Positions 8,283 through 17,946 are shown, numbered from the stretch's first letter. The stretch is 64,000 nucleotides of DNA from Psychroflexus tropicus DSM 15496 (GCF_000378765.1 NZ_KB905343.1:339530-403529), one strand, 5' to 3'. Made by a program: numbers and translations. Notes: a model not told the origin generated them from the letters alone.

Positions 8283-10193
8283 ATGAGTAAGATTATAGGT
8301 ATAGATTTAGGAACAACCAACTCTTGCGTTTCTGTGATGGAAGGTAATGAGCCAACAGTAATTCCTAATGCTGAAGGTAAGAGAACAACTCCATCTGTAA
8401 TTGCCTTTGTTGAAGGAGGGGAAATTAAAGTTGGAGATCCTGCAAAACGACAAGCAGTAACCAATCCAGAAAAAACGATTTCTTCCATTAAAAGATTTAT
8501 GGGTAACAAATTTTCTGAATCTACTAAAGAAGTAGACAGAGTTCCTTATAAAGTAGTAAAGGGAGAGAACGATACTGCGAGAGTAGATGTAGATGGAAGA
8601 ATGTATACTCCACAAGAGCTATCTGCTATGGTACTACAAAAAATGAAAAAAACGGCCGAAGATTACTTAGGTCAAGAAGTGTCCGAAGCTGTGATAACCG
8701 TTCCCGCTTACTTCAACGATTCTCAAAGACAAGCGACTAAAGAAGCTGGAGAGATTGCAGGTTTAAAAGTCAGTAGAATTATTAATGAACCTACTGCTGC
8801 TGCACTTGCTTACGGACTCGACAAAAAGGATAAAGACCAAAAAATTGCTGTATTTGACTTTGGTGGTGGTACACATGATGTTTCTATTTTAGAACTAGGA
8901 GACGGCGTATTTGAAGTACTTGCAACCGATGGTGATACACACCTTGGTGGTGATGATGTAGATGAGGTTATTATTGACTGGTTAGCTGAAGAATTCATCA
9001 AAGATGAAGATATTGATCTTAGAAAAGATGCGATGGCACTTCAAAGATTGAAAGAAGCTGCAGAGAAAGCTAAAATCGAATTATCATCTTCAAATTCTAC
9101 TGAAATTAATCTACCATATGTTACGGCTACCCAAAGTGGACCAAAGCACTTGGTAAGAACATTCTCAAGATCTAAATTTGAGCAACTCATTTCAGACCTT
9201 GTTAAAAGAACGATTACGCCTTGCGAAAAAGCATTAAAAGCTGCTGGACTTAATACAAGCGATATCGATGAGGTTATTCTTGTTGGTGGTTCTACTCGTA
9301 TTCCAGCAGTACAGAAAGCAGTAGAAGACTTCTTTGGTAAAAAACCAAGTAAAGGTGTAAATCCTGATGAAGTAGTCGCCATTGGAGCAGGTATCCAAGG
9401 AGGTGTATTGACTGGAGATGTAAAGGATGTATTATTACTAGATGTAACTCCTCTTTCTTTAGGTATTGAAACTATGGGAGGCGTAATGACCAAGTTGATT
9501 GAAGCCAATACAACTATTCCTTCTAAAAAATCTCAGGTATTTTCTACAGCTCAAGATAATCAGCCAAGTGTAGAAATACATGTGTTGCAAGGTGAACGTC
9601 CTATGGCCACTGATAACAAAACAATTGGTAGATTTCACTTAGACGGTATCCCTCCAGCAAAAAGAGGTGTACCACAAATTGAAGTGACTTTCGATATTGA
9701 TGCCAATGGTATTATAAAAGTAAGTGCTACAGATAAAGCAACTGGAAAATCACAGGACATCAGAATTGAAGCTTCATCTGGTTTAACAGAAGAAGAAATC
9801 GAAAAAATGAAGCAGGAAGCTGAAGCAAATGCTGAGGCAGACAAAAAAGCGAAGGAAAAAGTAGATAAGCTGAACGAGGCAGATGCTATGATTTTCCAAA
9901 CTGAGAGTCAAATGAAGGAATTTGGTGACAAGATTTCTGAAGATAAGAAAAAGCCAATTGAAGAGGCGCTAGAAGAATTGAAAGCGGCTTACGAAACTAA
10001 AGAATTGGAGAAAATTACTCCAGCTTTAGATAAGTTAAATGAGGCATGGAAAACCGTATCCGAAGAAATGTACAAAGCTCAGGCAGAAGCCCAGCAAGGA
10101 GGTGGAGCTCAAGATCCAGGACAGAATGCGGGCAGTTCTAATAGTAATGATGATAGCGATGTTGAAGACGTAGACTTCGAGGAAGTAAAGTAA
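8283..10193 (+). CDS. dnaK: Molecular chaperone DnaK (Hsp70)
   Basis: A 636-aa cytoplasmic Hsp70. The ATPase domain (1 to ~385) begins [18 protein letters not shown] and contains the phosphate loops [13 protein letters not shown] and [11 protein letters not shown]. The conserved hydrophobic linker [19 protein letters not shown] leads to the substrate-binding beta domain, then a helical lid and a Gly/Gln-rich tail ending in the acidic [11 protein letters not shown], comparable to the EEVD-like end of other DnaKs. Full length. It stands alone with its own terminator; dnaJ and grpE are not adjacent. The inverted repeat upstream may make it heat-inducible. Confidence 0.99.
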   Translation: MSKIIGIDLGTTNSCVSVMEGNEPTVIPNAEGKRTTPSVIAFVEGGEIKVGDPAKRQAVTNPEKTISSIKRFMGNKFSESTKEVDRVPYKVVKGENDTARVDVDGRMYTPQELSAMVLQKMKKTAEDYLGQEVSEAVITVPAYFNDSQRQATKEAGEIAGLKVSRIINEPTAAALAYGLDKKDKDQKIAVFDFGGGTHDVSILELGDGVFEVLATDGDTHLGGDDVDEVIIDWLAEEFIKDEDIDLRKDAMALQRLKEAAEKAKIELSSSNSTEINLPYVTATQSGPKHLVRTFSRSKFEQLISDLVKRTITPCEKALKAAGLNTSDIDEVILVGGSTRIPAVQKAVEDFFGKKPSKGVNPDEVVAIGAGIQGGVLTGDVKDVLLLDVTPLSLGIETMGGVMTKLIEANTTIPSKKSQVFSTAQDNQPSVEIHVLQGERPMATDNKTIGRFHLDGIPPAKRGVPQIEVTFDIDANGIIKVSATDKATGKSQDIRIEASSGLTEEEIEKMKQEAEANAEADKKAKEKVDKLNEADAMIFQTESQMKEFGDKISEDKKKPIEEALEELKAAYETKELEKITPALDKLNEAWKTVSEEMYKAQAEAQQGGGAQDPGQNAGSSNSNDDSDVEDVDFEEVK

Positions 10194-10214
10194 GCATCAG
10201 TTAAGTTAAATTTT

Positions 10215-10246
10215 AAACCGCTCTCAAGAGAGAGCGGTTTTTTTTG
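10215..10246 (+). terminator. Rho-independent terminator of dnaK
   Basis: Stem AAACCGCTCTC / GAGAGCGGTTT with a 4-base loop (AAGA), followed by a T run. Confidence 0.92.
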
Positions 10247-10333
10247 TCTTATGTTGACAAAAAATAATCTCACAGATCAATTCACTCTTCATAATACCAA
10301 GACTTAAACCTCTCTAGGTTAATGATTTTTAAT

Positions 10334-10341
10334 TACTTTTG
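10334..10341 (+). promoter_or_regulatory. -7 promoter element upstream of pyrR
   Basis: TACTTTTG fits TAnnTTTG and ends 23 bases before the pyrR ATG, leaving a leader of roughly 15-20 bases. Confidence 0.6.
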
Positions 10342-10364
10342 TTTTTATACCTGAAATTCTACTG

Positions 10365-10904
10365 ATGAGCCAAAAATTGATTCTCAACACTAAAGAAATT
10401 GATATCATACTCCAACGTTTAGCTTGTCAACTTGTTGAAAATCATAAGAACTTCGAAAGTTCTGTTCTCATAGGAATTCAGCCCAGAGGTAGCTTTCTTG
10501 CAGATCGACTTCATAAGATATTAGAGGATGAGTATAACTTGCAAAATATCCCATACGGTAAATTAGATATTACATTTTATAGAGATGATTTTAGAAGAGG
10601 CGATAAAGTATTAAGAGCGAACGAAACAGATATAGATTTCATCGTAGAAAATAAACGAGTTGTTTTAATTGATGATGTTTTATATACCGGTAGAAGCATT
10701 CGAGCTGCTTTAACTGCCCTTCAATCATTTGGGAGACCATCCAGAATTGAATTATTAACTTTAATTGACAGGCGATTTAGTAGAGATTTGCCGATTCAAC
10801 CCGATTATAATGGTAGAAAAGTTGATGCTATTAATAACGAGCACGTTAAGGTATGCTGGAAGGAAAATGATGGAGAAGATGCAATATATCTTTTGAAAAA
10901 TTGA
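10365..10904 (+). CDS. pyrR: PyrR: uracil phosphoribosyltransferase / pyrimidine operon regulator
   Basis: A 179-aa type I phosphoribosyltransferase. It has IGIQPRGSFLADRL near the N terminus and the PRPP-binding motif VVLIDDVLYTGRSIRAAL at ~97-114, preceded by the ITFYRDDFRR segment typical of PyrR. In Firmicutes it binds pyr leader RNA; here the apparent leader is too short to hold an attenuator, so the uracil salvage activity may be its main role. pyrB starts 8 bases after its stop, so the two are co-transcribed. Confidence 0.93.
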   Translation: MSQKLILNTKEIDIILQRLACQLVENHKNFESSVLIGIQPRGSFLADRLHKILEDEYNLQNIPYGKLDITFYRDDFRRGDKVLRANETDIDFIVENKRVVLIDDVLYTGRSIRAALTALQSFGRPSRIELLTLIDRRFSRDLPIQPDYNGRKVDAINNEHVKVCWKENDGEDAIYLLKN

Positions 10905-10912
10905 ATGTATCC

Positions 10913-11863
10913 ATGAAAGAACTTAGTGTTTCAAATTTACTAGGAATTAAATATTTAAAAGAGGAGGATCTTCACCTCATTTTTGAAACTGCAGATCAGT
11001 TTAAAGAGGTGATCAATAGACCTATCAAAAAAGTTCCAAGTTTAAGAGACATTACCATTGCTAATCTTTTTTTTGAAAACAGCACTCGTACTCGACTATC
11101 TTTTGAACTTGCTGAAAAACGTCTCAGTGCCGATGTTATAAATTTTTCCGCTGCCTCATCTTCAGTAAACAAAGGGGAGACTCTGGTAGACACTGTCAAC
11201 AATATTCTAGCGATGAAAGTGGATATGGTGGTAATGCGTCATCCCAATCCAGGAGCAGGCGTGTTTTTATCTCAGCACATTGGAGCTAGTATTATTAACG
11301 CAGGAGATGGAGCCCACGAACATCCTACTCAAGCCTTGCTTGATGCTTTTTCCATTAGAGAAAAGTATGGCCAAATTGCAGGTAAAAAAATTGTGATTGT
11401 AGGTGATATTTTGCACTCTAGAGTAGCTTTAAGCAATATTTTTACTTTGAAAAAACTAGGTGCGGAGGTAAAGGTTTGCGGTCCAAATTCATTGATTCCT
11501 AGACATATTGAAAGCCTAGGTGTTAAGGTTGAACCTAACCTGATTAAAGCTTTGGAGTGGTGTGATATTGCCAATATGCTTAGAGTTCAAAACGAACGTA
11601 TGGATTACACCTATTTCCCAAGTACACGAGAATATGTTCAGCAATACGGGATCAATAAATCCTTGCTAGACACACTTAGCAAACCTATTACAATAATGCA
11701 TCCCGGACCTATTAATCGAGGGGTAGAAATTACCAGTGATGTAGCGGATTCCGAACATTCTATAATCCTCAATCAAGTTGAAAATGGTGTTGCCATCAGG
11801 ATGGCGATCATTTATTTAATCGCATCAAAAATTAAAAATCACGAAGGTAAGCCACATCATTAG
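10913..11863 (+). CDS. pyrB: Aspartate carbamoyltransferase catalytic subunit
   Basis: Second step of pyrimidine synthesis: carbamoyl phosphate plus aspartate to carbamoyl aspartate. The 316-aa chain shows the carbamoyl phosphate site FENSTRTRLSFE (~45-56), the HPTQALLD motif (~135) and the C-terminal HPGPINRGVEI. The frame can start at a TTG at 10901 overlapping pyrR, but the ATG at 10913 gives the normal N terminus. No pyrI regulatory subunit is nearby, in line with the PyrR-PyrB arrangement. Confidence 0.96.
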   Translation: MKELSVSNLLGIKYLKEEDLHLIFETADQFKEVINRPIKKVPSLRDITIANLFFENSTRTRLSFELAEKRLSADVINFSAASSSVNKGETLVDTVNNILAMKVDMVVMRHPNPGAGVFLSQHIGASIINAGDGAHEHPTQALLDAFSIREKYGQIAGKKIVIVGDILHSRVALSNIFTLKKLGAEVKVCGPNSLIPRHIESLGVKVEPNLIKALEWCDIANMLRVQNERMDYTYFPSTREYVQQYGINKSLLDTLSKPITIMHPGPINRGVEITSDVADSEHSIILNQVENGVAIRMAIIYLIASKIKNHEGKPHH

Positions 11864-11924
11864 ATAGCAATTTTTGAATCTGATTTTGAAATTTATAGGC
11901 TATTAAGACAAGAAACTCATAACA

Positions 11925-12257
11925 ATGCATACTGAAAAAAAAGATAATTATATCATTCTTAGAGATCAAAAAGATGATGTCGTAGATTTTGCACAGTACC
12001 TAACGAAAATTCAAAAAAGCTTTGAAAATGAAAATGTGGTCATTGATATTCAAAAATACGGTAAACTTAATTTAGAGGAATTACTAAAATTTTTGGAACT
12101 CTCTTTTACCCATAGAAAAGGGAAAAAGTCTCTGGTCGTAGTCAATGATACAATCAATATTGACGCTGTTCCCGATGAAATTCATGTTGTCCCTACGTTG
12201 CAGGAAGCAGAAGATTTGATTGGTTTAGAAGAAATAGAGAGAGATTTGGGCTTTTGA
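11925..12257 (+). CDS. Conserved 110-aa protein coupled to ribonuclease Z
   Basis: A 110-aa soluble acidic protein that I cannot name. The alternating strand/helix pattern (VVIDIQKYGKLNLEELLKFL then KKSLVVVNDTI) looks like a STAS-type alpha/beta fold, which is inference. It ends one base before the rnz start codon, so translation is probably coupled. Proteins of this kind next to rnz in Flavobacteria are often mislabelled 'ribonuclease Z' by proximity; it has no metallo-beta-lactamase motif. Confidence 0.8.
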   Translation: MHTEKKDNYIILRDQKDDVVDFAQYLTKIQKSFENENVVIDIQKYGKLNLEELLKFLELSFTHRKGKKSLVVVNDTINIDAVPDEIHVVPTLQEAEDLIGLEEIERDLGF

Positions 12258-12258
12258 T

Positions 12259-13170
12259 ATGATGCAACTCATGATTTTAGGCTGTCATTCGGCCACTCCC
12301 AGAGCTAATGCTCACCCTACTTCACAAATACTGGATATAAATGGCGAATTGATGCTTATTGATTGTGGGGAAGGTACGCAAGTCTTACTCAGGAAACACA
12401 AAATTAAATTTTCTAGAATACGGCATATCTTTATCTCACACCTTCATGGCGATCATTATTTTGGACTTATTGGCCTTTTATCTACTTTCAGCTTACTAAG
12501 TAGAACAGCAGAGCTTCATATTCACGGACCAAAGCAACTTGAGGATATAATCAACATCCAGCTAAAAGCTAGTCAGGCCTTCACTTCCTATCCAATAATT
12601 TATCATCACCTCACGTCCACGGATTCAGAACTTATTTTAGAAAATGACAAGTTGACTGTTGAAACAATTCCGTTATCCCATCGCGTTTACACCAATGGAT
12701 TTCTCTTTAAAGCCAAGCCTGGGGACCGCAAACTGCTAATTGATAAAGTACTTGAGTATGACATTGATAAAGCCTATTATAAAAGCCTTGTGAAAGGAAA
12801 AGATGTCGTTTCCAAAACTGGTGAAGTGGTTAAAAGTGAAATGGTGACAGAAGACCCTAAAATGCCACCCAGCTATGCGTTTTGTAGCGATACTGCTTTT
12901 AAGCCTGATATAGTGCCTCAGATTGAAGGGACAACGCTTTTATATCATGAGTCAACATTTTTGCAAGATCAGGAACAATTATGTGATAAAACAAAACACT
13001 CCACTGCTTTACAGGCAGGAATTATTGCGCAAAAAGCCAAAGTAAATAAACTTGTCTTAGGTCACTTTTCTGCCAGATATAAAGATTTGTCATTATTCAA
13101 AAAGGAGGCTGAGGTTGTTTTTGATAATGTAGAAGTTGCAGAAAGCGGTAAAATCTTTAGATACGAATAA
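12259..13170 (+). CDS. rnz: Ribonuclease Z
   Basis: Metallo-beta-lactamase-fold endonuclease that matures tRNA 3' ends. In the 303-aa frame the two-metal motif is SHLHGDHYFGLIG (His61, His63, Asp65, His66), with GCHSATPRANAHPTS at the N terminus as in RNase Z/ElaC, CSDTAFKPD carrying the bridging Asp, and LGHFSARY as the C-terminal metal ligand. The flexible-arm region lies between the two halves. A second ATG one codon in is equally possible as start. It is part of the pyrR-ppx same-strand run. Confidence 0.96.
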   Translation: MMQLMILGCHSATPRANAHPTSQILDINGELMLIDCGEGTQVLLRKHKIKFSRIRHIFISHLHGDHYFGLIGLLSTFSLLSRTAELHIHGPKQLEDIINIQLKASQAFTSYPIIYHHLTSTDSELILENDKLTVETIPLSHRVYTNGFLFKAKPGDRKLLIDKVLEYDIDKAYYKSLVKGKDVVSKTGEVVKSEMVTEDPKMPPSYAFCSDTAFKPDIVPQIEGTTLLYHESTFLQDQEQLCDKTKHSTALQAGIIAQKAKVNKLVLGHFSARYKDLSLFKKEAEVVFDNVEVAESGKIFRYE

Positions 13171-13227
13171 TCTCAAACTTTTATAAATTCAGTTGCGCTT
13201 AAGTCTTTAATTTTCTAATTTGCTTAA

Positions 13228-13878
13228 ATGGAAAATAAGTTACACGATTACAGAAAATCTTATGAAAAGTCGAGCCTCATACGTGAAAATTTAGACGACA
13301 ACCCATTTCAACAATTTAGATCATGGTTTCATGATGTTGAAAAATATGGTGGAGTTGATGAGGCCAATGCTATGACAGTCTCTACCATTGGTAGTGACGG
13401 CTTCCCAAAAAGCAGAATAGTTCTTTTAAAATCATACGATGAGAATGGATTTGTCTTCTACACCAATTATGACAGTGAAAAAGGAAAAGCTCTTTTAGAT
13501 AATCCTAAAACCTGCCTGTCTTTCTTTTGGCCTAATACAGAGCGACAGGTAATCATTAAAGGAACTGCAAAAATGGTCGATGAAAATGTCTCTGATAACT
13601 ATTTTGCTTCCAGGCCAAAGGGTAGTCAGCTTGGAGCGTTAGTTTCCAACCAAAGCAGTGTTATCAAAAATCGACAAGTACTGGAAGATGAATTATCATC
13701 TTTAGAAAACAAATACGAAAACCGGGAAGTTCCACGGCCTAAAAACTGGGGAGGTTTTTTAGTAAAACCAGCAACTATAGAATTTTGGCAAGGCCGACCT
13801 AACCGGCTTCACGATAGGTTTTTGTTTTCCAGAACAGAAGCAGACCTAGACTGGAAAATAGAACGTTTAGCACCTTAA
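13228..13878 (+). CDS. pdxH: Pyridoxamine 5'-phosphate oxidase
   Basis: FMN-dependent enzyme forming pyridoxal 5'-phosphate. The 216-aa chain has the N-terminal MTVSTIGSDGFPKSRIVLLK flavin-binding strand, FYTNYDSEKGKAL, the loop FFWPNTERQVIIKGTA, and the C-terminal signature EFWQGRPNRLHDR ending WKIERLAP, all standard for the family. It starts 57 bases after rnz; the sequence CTAATTTG just before it is one base short of a -7 element, so an internal promoter is possible. Confidence 0.97.
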   Translation: MENKLHDYRKSYEKSSLIRENLDDNPFQQFRSWFHDVEKYGGVDEANAMTVSTIGSDGFPKSRIVLLKSYDENGFVFYTNYDSEKGKALLDNPKTCLSFFWPNTERQVIIKGTAKMVDENVSDNYFASRPKGSQLGALVSNQSSVIKNRQVLEDELSSLENKYENREVPRPKNWGGFLVKPATIEFWQGRPNRLHDRFLFSRTEADLDWKIERLAP

Positions 13879-13879
13879 T

Positions 13880-14365
13880 ATGAAACGACTCATATTTGTA
13901 AGACACGGTAAGTCTTCATGGGATTATGATGTTATAGATTTTGATCGTCCTTTAAAAAAGAGAGCATATAATGACGCAGATCATGTAATTTCTGCTTTCA
14001 AAGCTCACTTGACATTTGAAGTTATGGTATTTTCCAGTCCCGCTCAAAGAGCAAAAACTACAGCTGAATTATTTAAGAATGGATTAGAAATTTCAGATCA
14101 GCGTTTTGAAATTGTGTCAGAGCTATATACATTTAATTCTGATGAAGTTTTAAATTTTATAAAGAATCTTAATAACGAGTTTGAGAATGTGATGATTTTT
14201 GGCCATAATCCTGCTTATACCTTCCTGGTCAATATGTTAGGAAGTCTTCCTATCGACAATTTACCAACCACTGGATTAGTAAGTATTGAATTTAATGTGG
14301 ACAATTGGAAGGTTTTAGAAAAAGGAAAAACACATTTATACTTGTTCCCAAAATATTTGCGCTAA
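13880..14365 (+). CDS. SixA-like phosphohistidine phosphatase
   Basis: A 161-aa histidine-phosphatase (RHG) protein: the N-terminal FVRHGKSSWD carries the nucleophilic His and Arg, RAKTTAELF holds the second Arg region, and FGHNPAYTFL the second catalytic His. SixA enzymes dephosphorylate histidine-phosphorylated proteins; the substrate here is unknown. It begins one base after pdxH and its stop overlaps the ppk1 start (TAATG), implying tight coupling to polyphosphate synthesis. Confidence 0.88.
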   Translation: MKRLIFVRHGKSSWDYDVIDFDRPLKKRAYNDADHVISAFKAHLTFEVMVFSSPAQRAKTTAELFKNGLEISDQRFEIVSELYTFNSDEVLNFIKNLNNEFENVMIFGHNPAYTFLVNMLGSLPIDNLPTTGLVSIEFNVDNWKVLEKGKTHLYLFPKYLR

Positions 14366-16437
14366 TGCGAGAAAATAAATACGATAACAGAGAATTAAGT
14401 TGGTTAAAGTTCAATCAAAGAGTACTGCAGGAAGCTGCAGATCCCAGTGTTCCATTAATTGAGCGCCTTAGATTCCTAGGTATTTTCTCAAATAATTTGG
14501 ATGAGTTTTTCAAGGTACGCTATGCTACTGTCAAGCGTATTGATCTTGCTGGAAAAGCAGGTAAAAAGGTTTTGGGCGGTTTCAATGCAGGTCGTTTATT
14601 GAAAGAAATCACCCAGATAGTTATAAAAAAACAGGCTGAAAGCCTTGAGATTTTAGCATCTATTCAAGAAGAGCTTAAGCATCATGATATTTATATCATA
14701 GACGAAAATGAAGTAAGCTCAGAACATGCTAAATTTTTAAAAGAATTTTTTCTTCAAAAGGTCAGTCCAGCTTTAGTTACCATCATGTTAAATGATATCG
14801 ACAAAGTTCCTAATCTCAAGGATTCTAAAGCTTATTTGGCTGTGAAGATGGTTCAGTTTGAAAAAGATAGACTGTCTAACCGCTACATATTGATAGAAAT
14901 ACCGTCGAGTGTAGAGCGATTTGTGGTTCTGCCTTCCACAGATGGGAAGAAGTACATTATGCTATTGGATGATGTGATACGACATAATTTAAGTGTGATT
15001 TTCAATATTTTCGACTATACGAGTATTTCAGCTCATATGATTAAGATTACAAGAGATGCCGAGCTAGATTTGGAAGGAGACTTAAGTAAGAGTTACATTG
15101 AAAAGTTAATGGACAGCGTCAAAGATAGAATAGAAGGAGATCCTGTTCGCTTCGTCTATGATAAGGAAATTGAGCAAGACACTTTAGATTTTCTACTAAA
15201 AAAAATGGAAATTGATTCGACTGATAGTTTAATTCCTGGGGGGAGATATCACAATAGAAGAGATTATATGAATTTTCCAGATTTAGGTGCTAAGCATCTG
15301 CTATACGAGAAAATAGAGCCATTGCCTATTCCTGGTCTGCACATTCAGGGAAGCTTATTGGATCAAATTTCAAAAAAAGACTTTCTTCAATATGTTCCTT
15401 ACCAGACCTTTTCATACACAGTCAAATTTTTAAGAGAAGCTGCATTAGATCCTAAAGTGAAATCCATCAAAATTACAATCTATCGGCTTGCAGCCGTTTC
15501 ACATATTGCTAGCTCACTTATAAACGCAGCAAAAAACGGTAAAAGGGTGACCGTGTCTATTGAATTACAGGCCAGATTTGATGAGGCTAATAATATCAAA
15601 TACGCCGAAAAAATGGAGCGAGAAGGAGTGAAGCTTATTTTTGGAGTGACAGGCCTTAAAGTCCACTGTAAGACCTGTATTATTGAACGTTTGGAAAATC
15701 AAAAAATCAAATATTACGGATTCATCAGTACTGGTAATTTCAATGAGAATACTGCTAAAATCTATACAGACTATACCTTATTTACTTCCCATCAGGGAAT
15801 TTTAAAGGATATTAATAAAGTCTTTGATTTCTTTGAAGTCAATTATAAAATAAAGCGTTACAAGCATCTTATAGTCTCTCCACATTACACTCGAGCCAAG
15901 TTTTCTGAATTAGTAGACCAAGAGATTCTAAACCATAAAGAGGGAAAGAAGTCTGGTATTTCCATTAAGATGAACAGTCTTTCAGATTATGGGATGATAG
16001 ATAAACTGTACGAAGCGAGTCGAGCAGGGGTTAAGATTAGGCTTATCGTGAGAGGAATCAATTGTTTACTTCCACAAGTGAAAGGCATGAGTGATAATAT
16101 CGAATCCATAAGTGTAGTCGATAAGTTTCTGGAGCACCCAAGACTCTATATCTTCCAAAATGAAGAACATCCTAAAGTATTTATTTCATCAGCAGACTGG
16201 ATGACTAGAAATATAGATCATCGTGTAGAAGTGACTTGTCCAATCTATGATGAGGACATACAAGAAGAACTGATAGAAACTTTTGAAATTTGCTGGAAAG
16301 ACAATGTAAAAGCGAGGGATTTTTCTGCAGCTAAGGAAAACTCCTACAGGAAAAAGTCTGGAAAGGAATTTAGGAGTCAATTTGAAACTTACACTTACTA
16401 TCAGAACAAACTTATGCCTACCGAAGAAAAAAAATAG
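14365..16437 (+). CDS. ppk1: Polyphosphate kinase 1
   Basis: Reversibly polymerises the ATP gamma phosphate into polyphosphate. The 690-aa protein has the N-terminal NRELSWLKFNQRVL and FSNNLDEFFKVR, the head domain, and two phospholipase-D-like C-terminal domains including KVHCKTCIIE with the autophosphorylated His and FISTGNFNENTAKIYTD. The frame could extend to 14305, but the ATG overlapping the sixA stop gives the canonical MRENKYDNRELSWL start. ppx follows after 3 bases, so synthesis and degradation are encoded together. Confidence 0.97.
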   Translation: MRENKYDNRELSWLKFNQRVLQEAADPSVPLIERLRFLGIFSNNLDEFFKVRYATVKRIDLAGKAGKKVLGGFNAGRLLKEITQIVIKKQAESLEILASIQEELKHHDIYIIDENEVSSEHAKFLKEFFLQKVSPALVTIMLNDIDKVPNLKDSKAYLAVKMVQFEKDRLSNRYILIEIPSSVERFVVLPSTDGKKYIMLLDDVIRHNLSVIFNIFDYTSISAHMIKITRDAELDLEGDLSKSYIEKLMDSVKDRIEGDPVRFVYDKEIEQDTLDFLLKKMEIDSTDSLIPGGRYHNRRDYMNFPDLGAKHLLYEKIEPLPIPGLHIQGSLLDQISKKDFLQYVPYQTFSYTVKFLREAALDPKVKSIKITIYRLAAVSHIASSLINAAKNGKRVTVSIELQARFDEANNIKYAEKMEREGVKLIFGVTGLKVHCKTCIIERLENQKIKYYGFISTGNFNENTAKIYTDYTLFTSHQGILKDINKVFDFFEVNYKIKRYKHLIVSPHYTRAKFSELVDQEILNHKEGKKSGISIKMNSLSDYGMIDKLYEASRAGVKIRLIVRGINCLLPQVKGMSDNIESISVVDKFLEHPRLYIFQNEEHPKVFISSADWMTRNIDHRVEVTCPIYDEDIQEELIETFEICWKDNVKARDFSAAKENSYRKKSGKEFRSQFETYTYYQNKLMPTEEKK

Positions 16438-16440
16438 ATA

Positions 16441-17343
16441 ATGCTTACCATCAAAAAATTTGCGGCAATCGACATTGGGTCTAACGCGGTCCGTCTTCTT
16501 ATCTCAACTGTGACGGAACCGGACAATAAACCAGTTACCTTTAAAAAAACATCTTTAGTCAGGGTTCCAATCAGACTTGGTCAGGATGTGTTTACAACAT
16601 CCAATATTTCAGAGCAGAATACAGAGCGAATGCTGGATACTATGAAGGCATTTAAGCTGTTAATGAAATCACATAAAATTGAAGCTTACCGTGCCTGTGC
16701 TACTTCTGCTATGAGAGATGCAAATAACGGAAAAGCTATTGCTAAAAAAATAGACGAGCAGTGTGATATTGATATTGATATCATAGATGGATCTGATGAA
16801 GCCGCCATCATTGCAGCTACAGATTTACACGCTTTAGTAGACGACAATAAGACTTATTTATATGTGGATGTAGGAGGCGGGAGTACAGAGTTCACTCTTT
16901 TTTCTGAAGGAAAAACTATAGAATCTAGATCTTTTAAGCTGGGTACCGTAAGAATTTTAAATAATACAATCAGTGACGAGGTTTGGGAAGAAGCAGAGCA
17001 ATGGGTAAAGGCTATCACCAAGCCATACTCAAGAATCGAGATGGTAGGCTCTGGAGGAAATATAAATAATATATTTAAATCAAGTAATAAAAAAGTAGGG
17101 AAACCTTTGTCTTACTTTTATCTAAGTTCTTATTATCAATTACTCAATTCATTGACTTACGAAGAGCGGATTACGGAGTTAAGTATGAATGAAGATAGAG
17201 CAGATGTCATTATTCCAGCGACAAAAATCTACCTCTCAGCGATGAAATGGAGCAAAGCTAAAAATGTACATGTGCCTAAAATTGGATTGGTGGATGGTAT
17301 TATAAAAGCGCTTTACCATCAATCTAAACATAGTTCAGAATAG
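16441..17343 (+). CDS. ppx: Exopolyphosphatase / Ppx-GppA family phosphatase
   Basis: A 300-aa ASKHA-fold enzyme that removes terminal phosphate from polyphosphate or pppGpp. The phosphate loops are AAIDIGSNAVRLLI (N terminus), VDVGGGSTEFTLF (~residue 140) and EMVGSGGNINNIFK. It is the short two-subdomain form without the C-terminal HD-like domain of E. coli Ppx. Directly after ppk1, it ends the long same-strand run; a decayed minus-strand gene follows. Confidence 0.93.
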   Translation: MLTIKKFAAIDIGSNAVRLLISTVTEPDNKPVTFKKTSLVRVPIRLGQDVFTTSNISEQNTERMLDTMKAFKLLMKSHKIEAYRACATSAMRDANNGKAIAKKIDEQCDIDIDIIDGSDEAAIIAATDLHALVDDNKTYLYVDVGGGSTEFTLFSEGKTIESRSFKLGTVRILNNTISDEVWEEAEQWVKAITKPYSRIEMVGSGGNINNIFKSSNKKVGKPLSYFYLSSYYQLLNSLTYEERITELSMNEDRADVIIPATKIYLSAMKWSKAKNVHVPKIGLVDGIIKALYHQSKHSSE

Positions 17344-17347
17344 AGAT

Positions 17348-17946
17348 TTAAAGCAGTTGTTTTATTTTTTGAAAAAGCAACCGTTTAGATTTTTCAATAG
17401 CAGTTAGACTTTTTGGTTCAATGTTCTTAGCTGGAAATTCAATATCTGGAATATCTCTTTCTGAAAATGAACAAAGTTTTTCCCAACTGTCACTTTTGGT
17501 GAAGTCAAAACTCGAAGATCTTTTGTCTGATGATTTGAATAGAATCCTTCAAGAATTTTTATTAGACTTTCTTAACTTGTAACCTGGCGTTTTTTATTTA
17601 TTATTTTTTAAACTAGTTTAGTCCTTAAAGATATACCATTGCTGCTTTTCAACCAATGGTCAATATTTCTGCTAGTTCAAAAGGACTTACTTCCTAGATT
17701 TTGGTTATTAAATCTTTTAACAATCAAATGTGATGTTTCATCATGCTCAACCTTAGAAGGCATCGAAATGATCTCAACCTGATATAACATTCTTTTTTCT
17801 TAGAAATATTAGTTTTGATAAGTCTCTAATGTTTCTATCCTAGTCGTTTCCCTAAAGTAAACGCTTTTAATTTTAAAATTTGAAGGGCCTTTTGTCAAGG
17901 TGAGGTACCGATTTATTTAGCGCAATGCAAAATTTTTTGATTTCAT
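17348..17946 (-). pseudogene. Decayed sulfotransferase gene (about 200 codons, several frameshifts and stops)
   Basis: This 640-base gap has no long frame, but the minus strand reads as a broken P-loop sulfotransferase. From an ATG at 17946-17944 it gives, with frame changes, FCIALNK (the family start before the P-loop, whose GTTS part is lost), then IKSVYFRE and RIETLETYQN, then GSKSF-stop-TSRNIDHWLKSS (compare the family pattern SKFILT-R--D-WL-S), and finally DLRVL / DFTKSDSWEKLCSF followed by RDIPDIEFPAKN and a stop at 17350-17348. A single missing base at ~17507-17510 joins DLRVL to DFTKSD. The C-terminal match to the family end pattern is strong; the N-terminal half is weaker. No intact copy is in the window. 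Confidence 0.8.

Noticed and set aside
9041..9508. Long antisense frame inside dnaK (155 codons)
   Set aside because: Shadow of the dnaK coding frame; composition is Ser/Thr/Pro-rich as expected for antisense of this gene.
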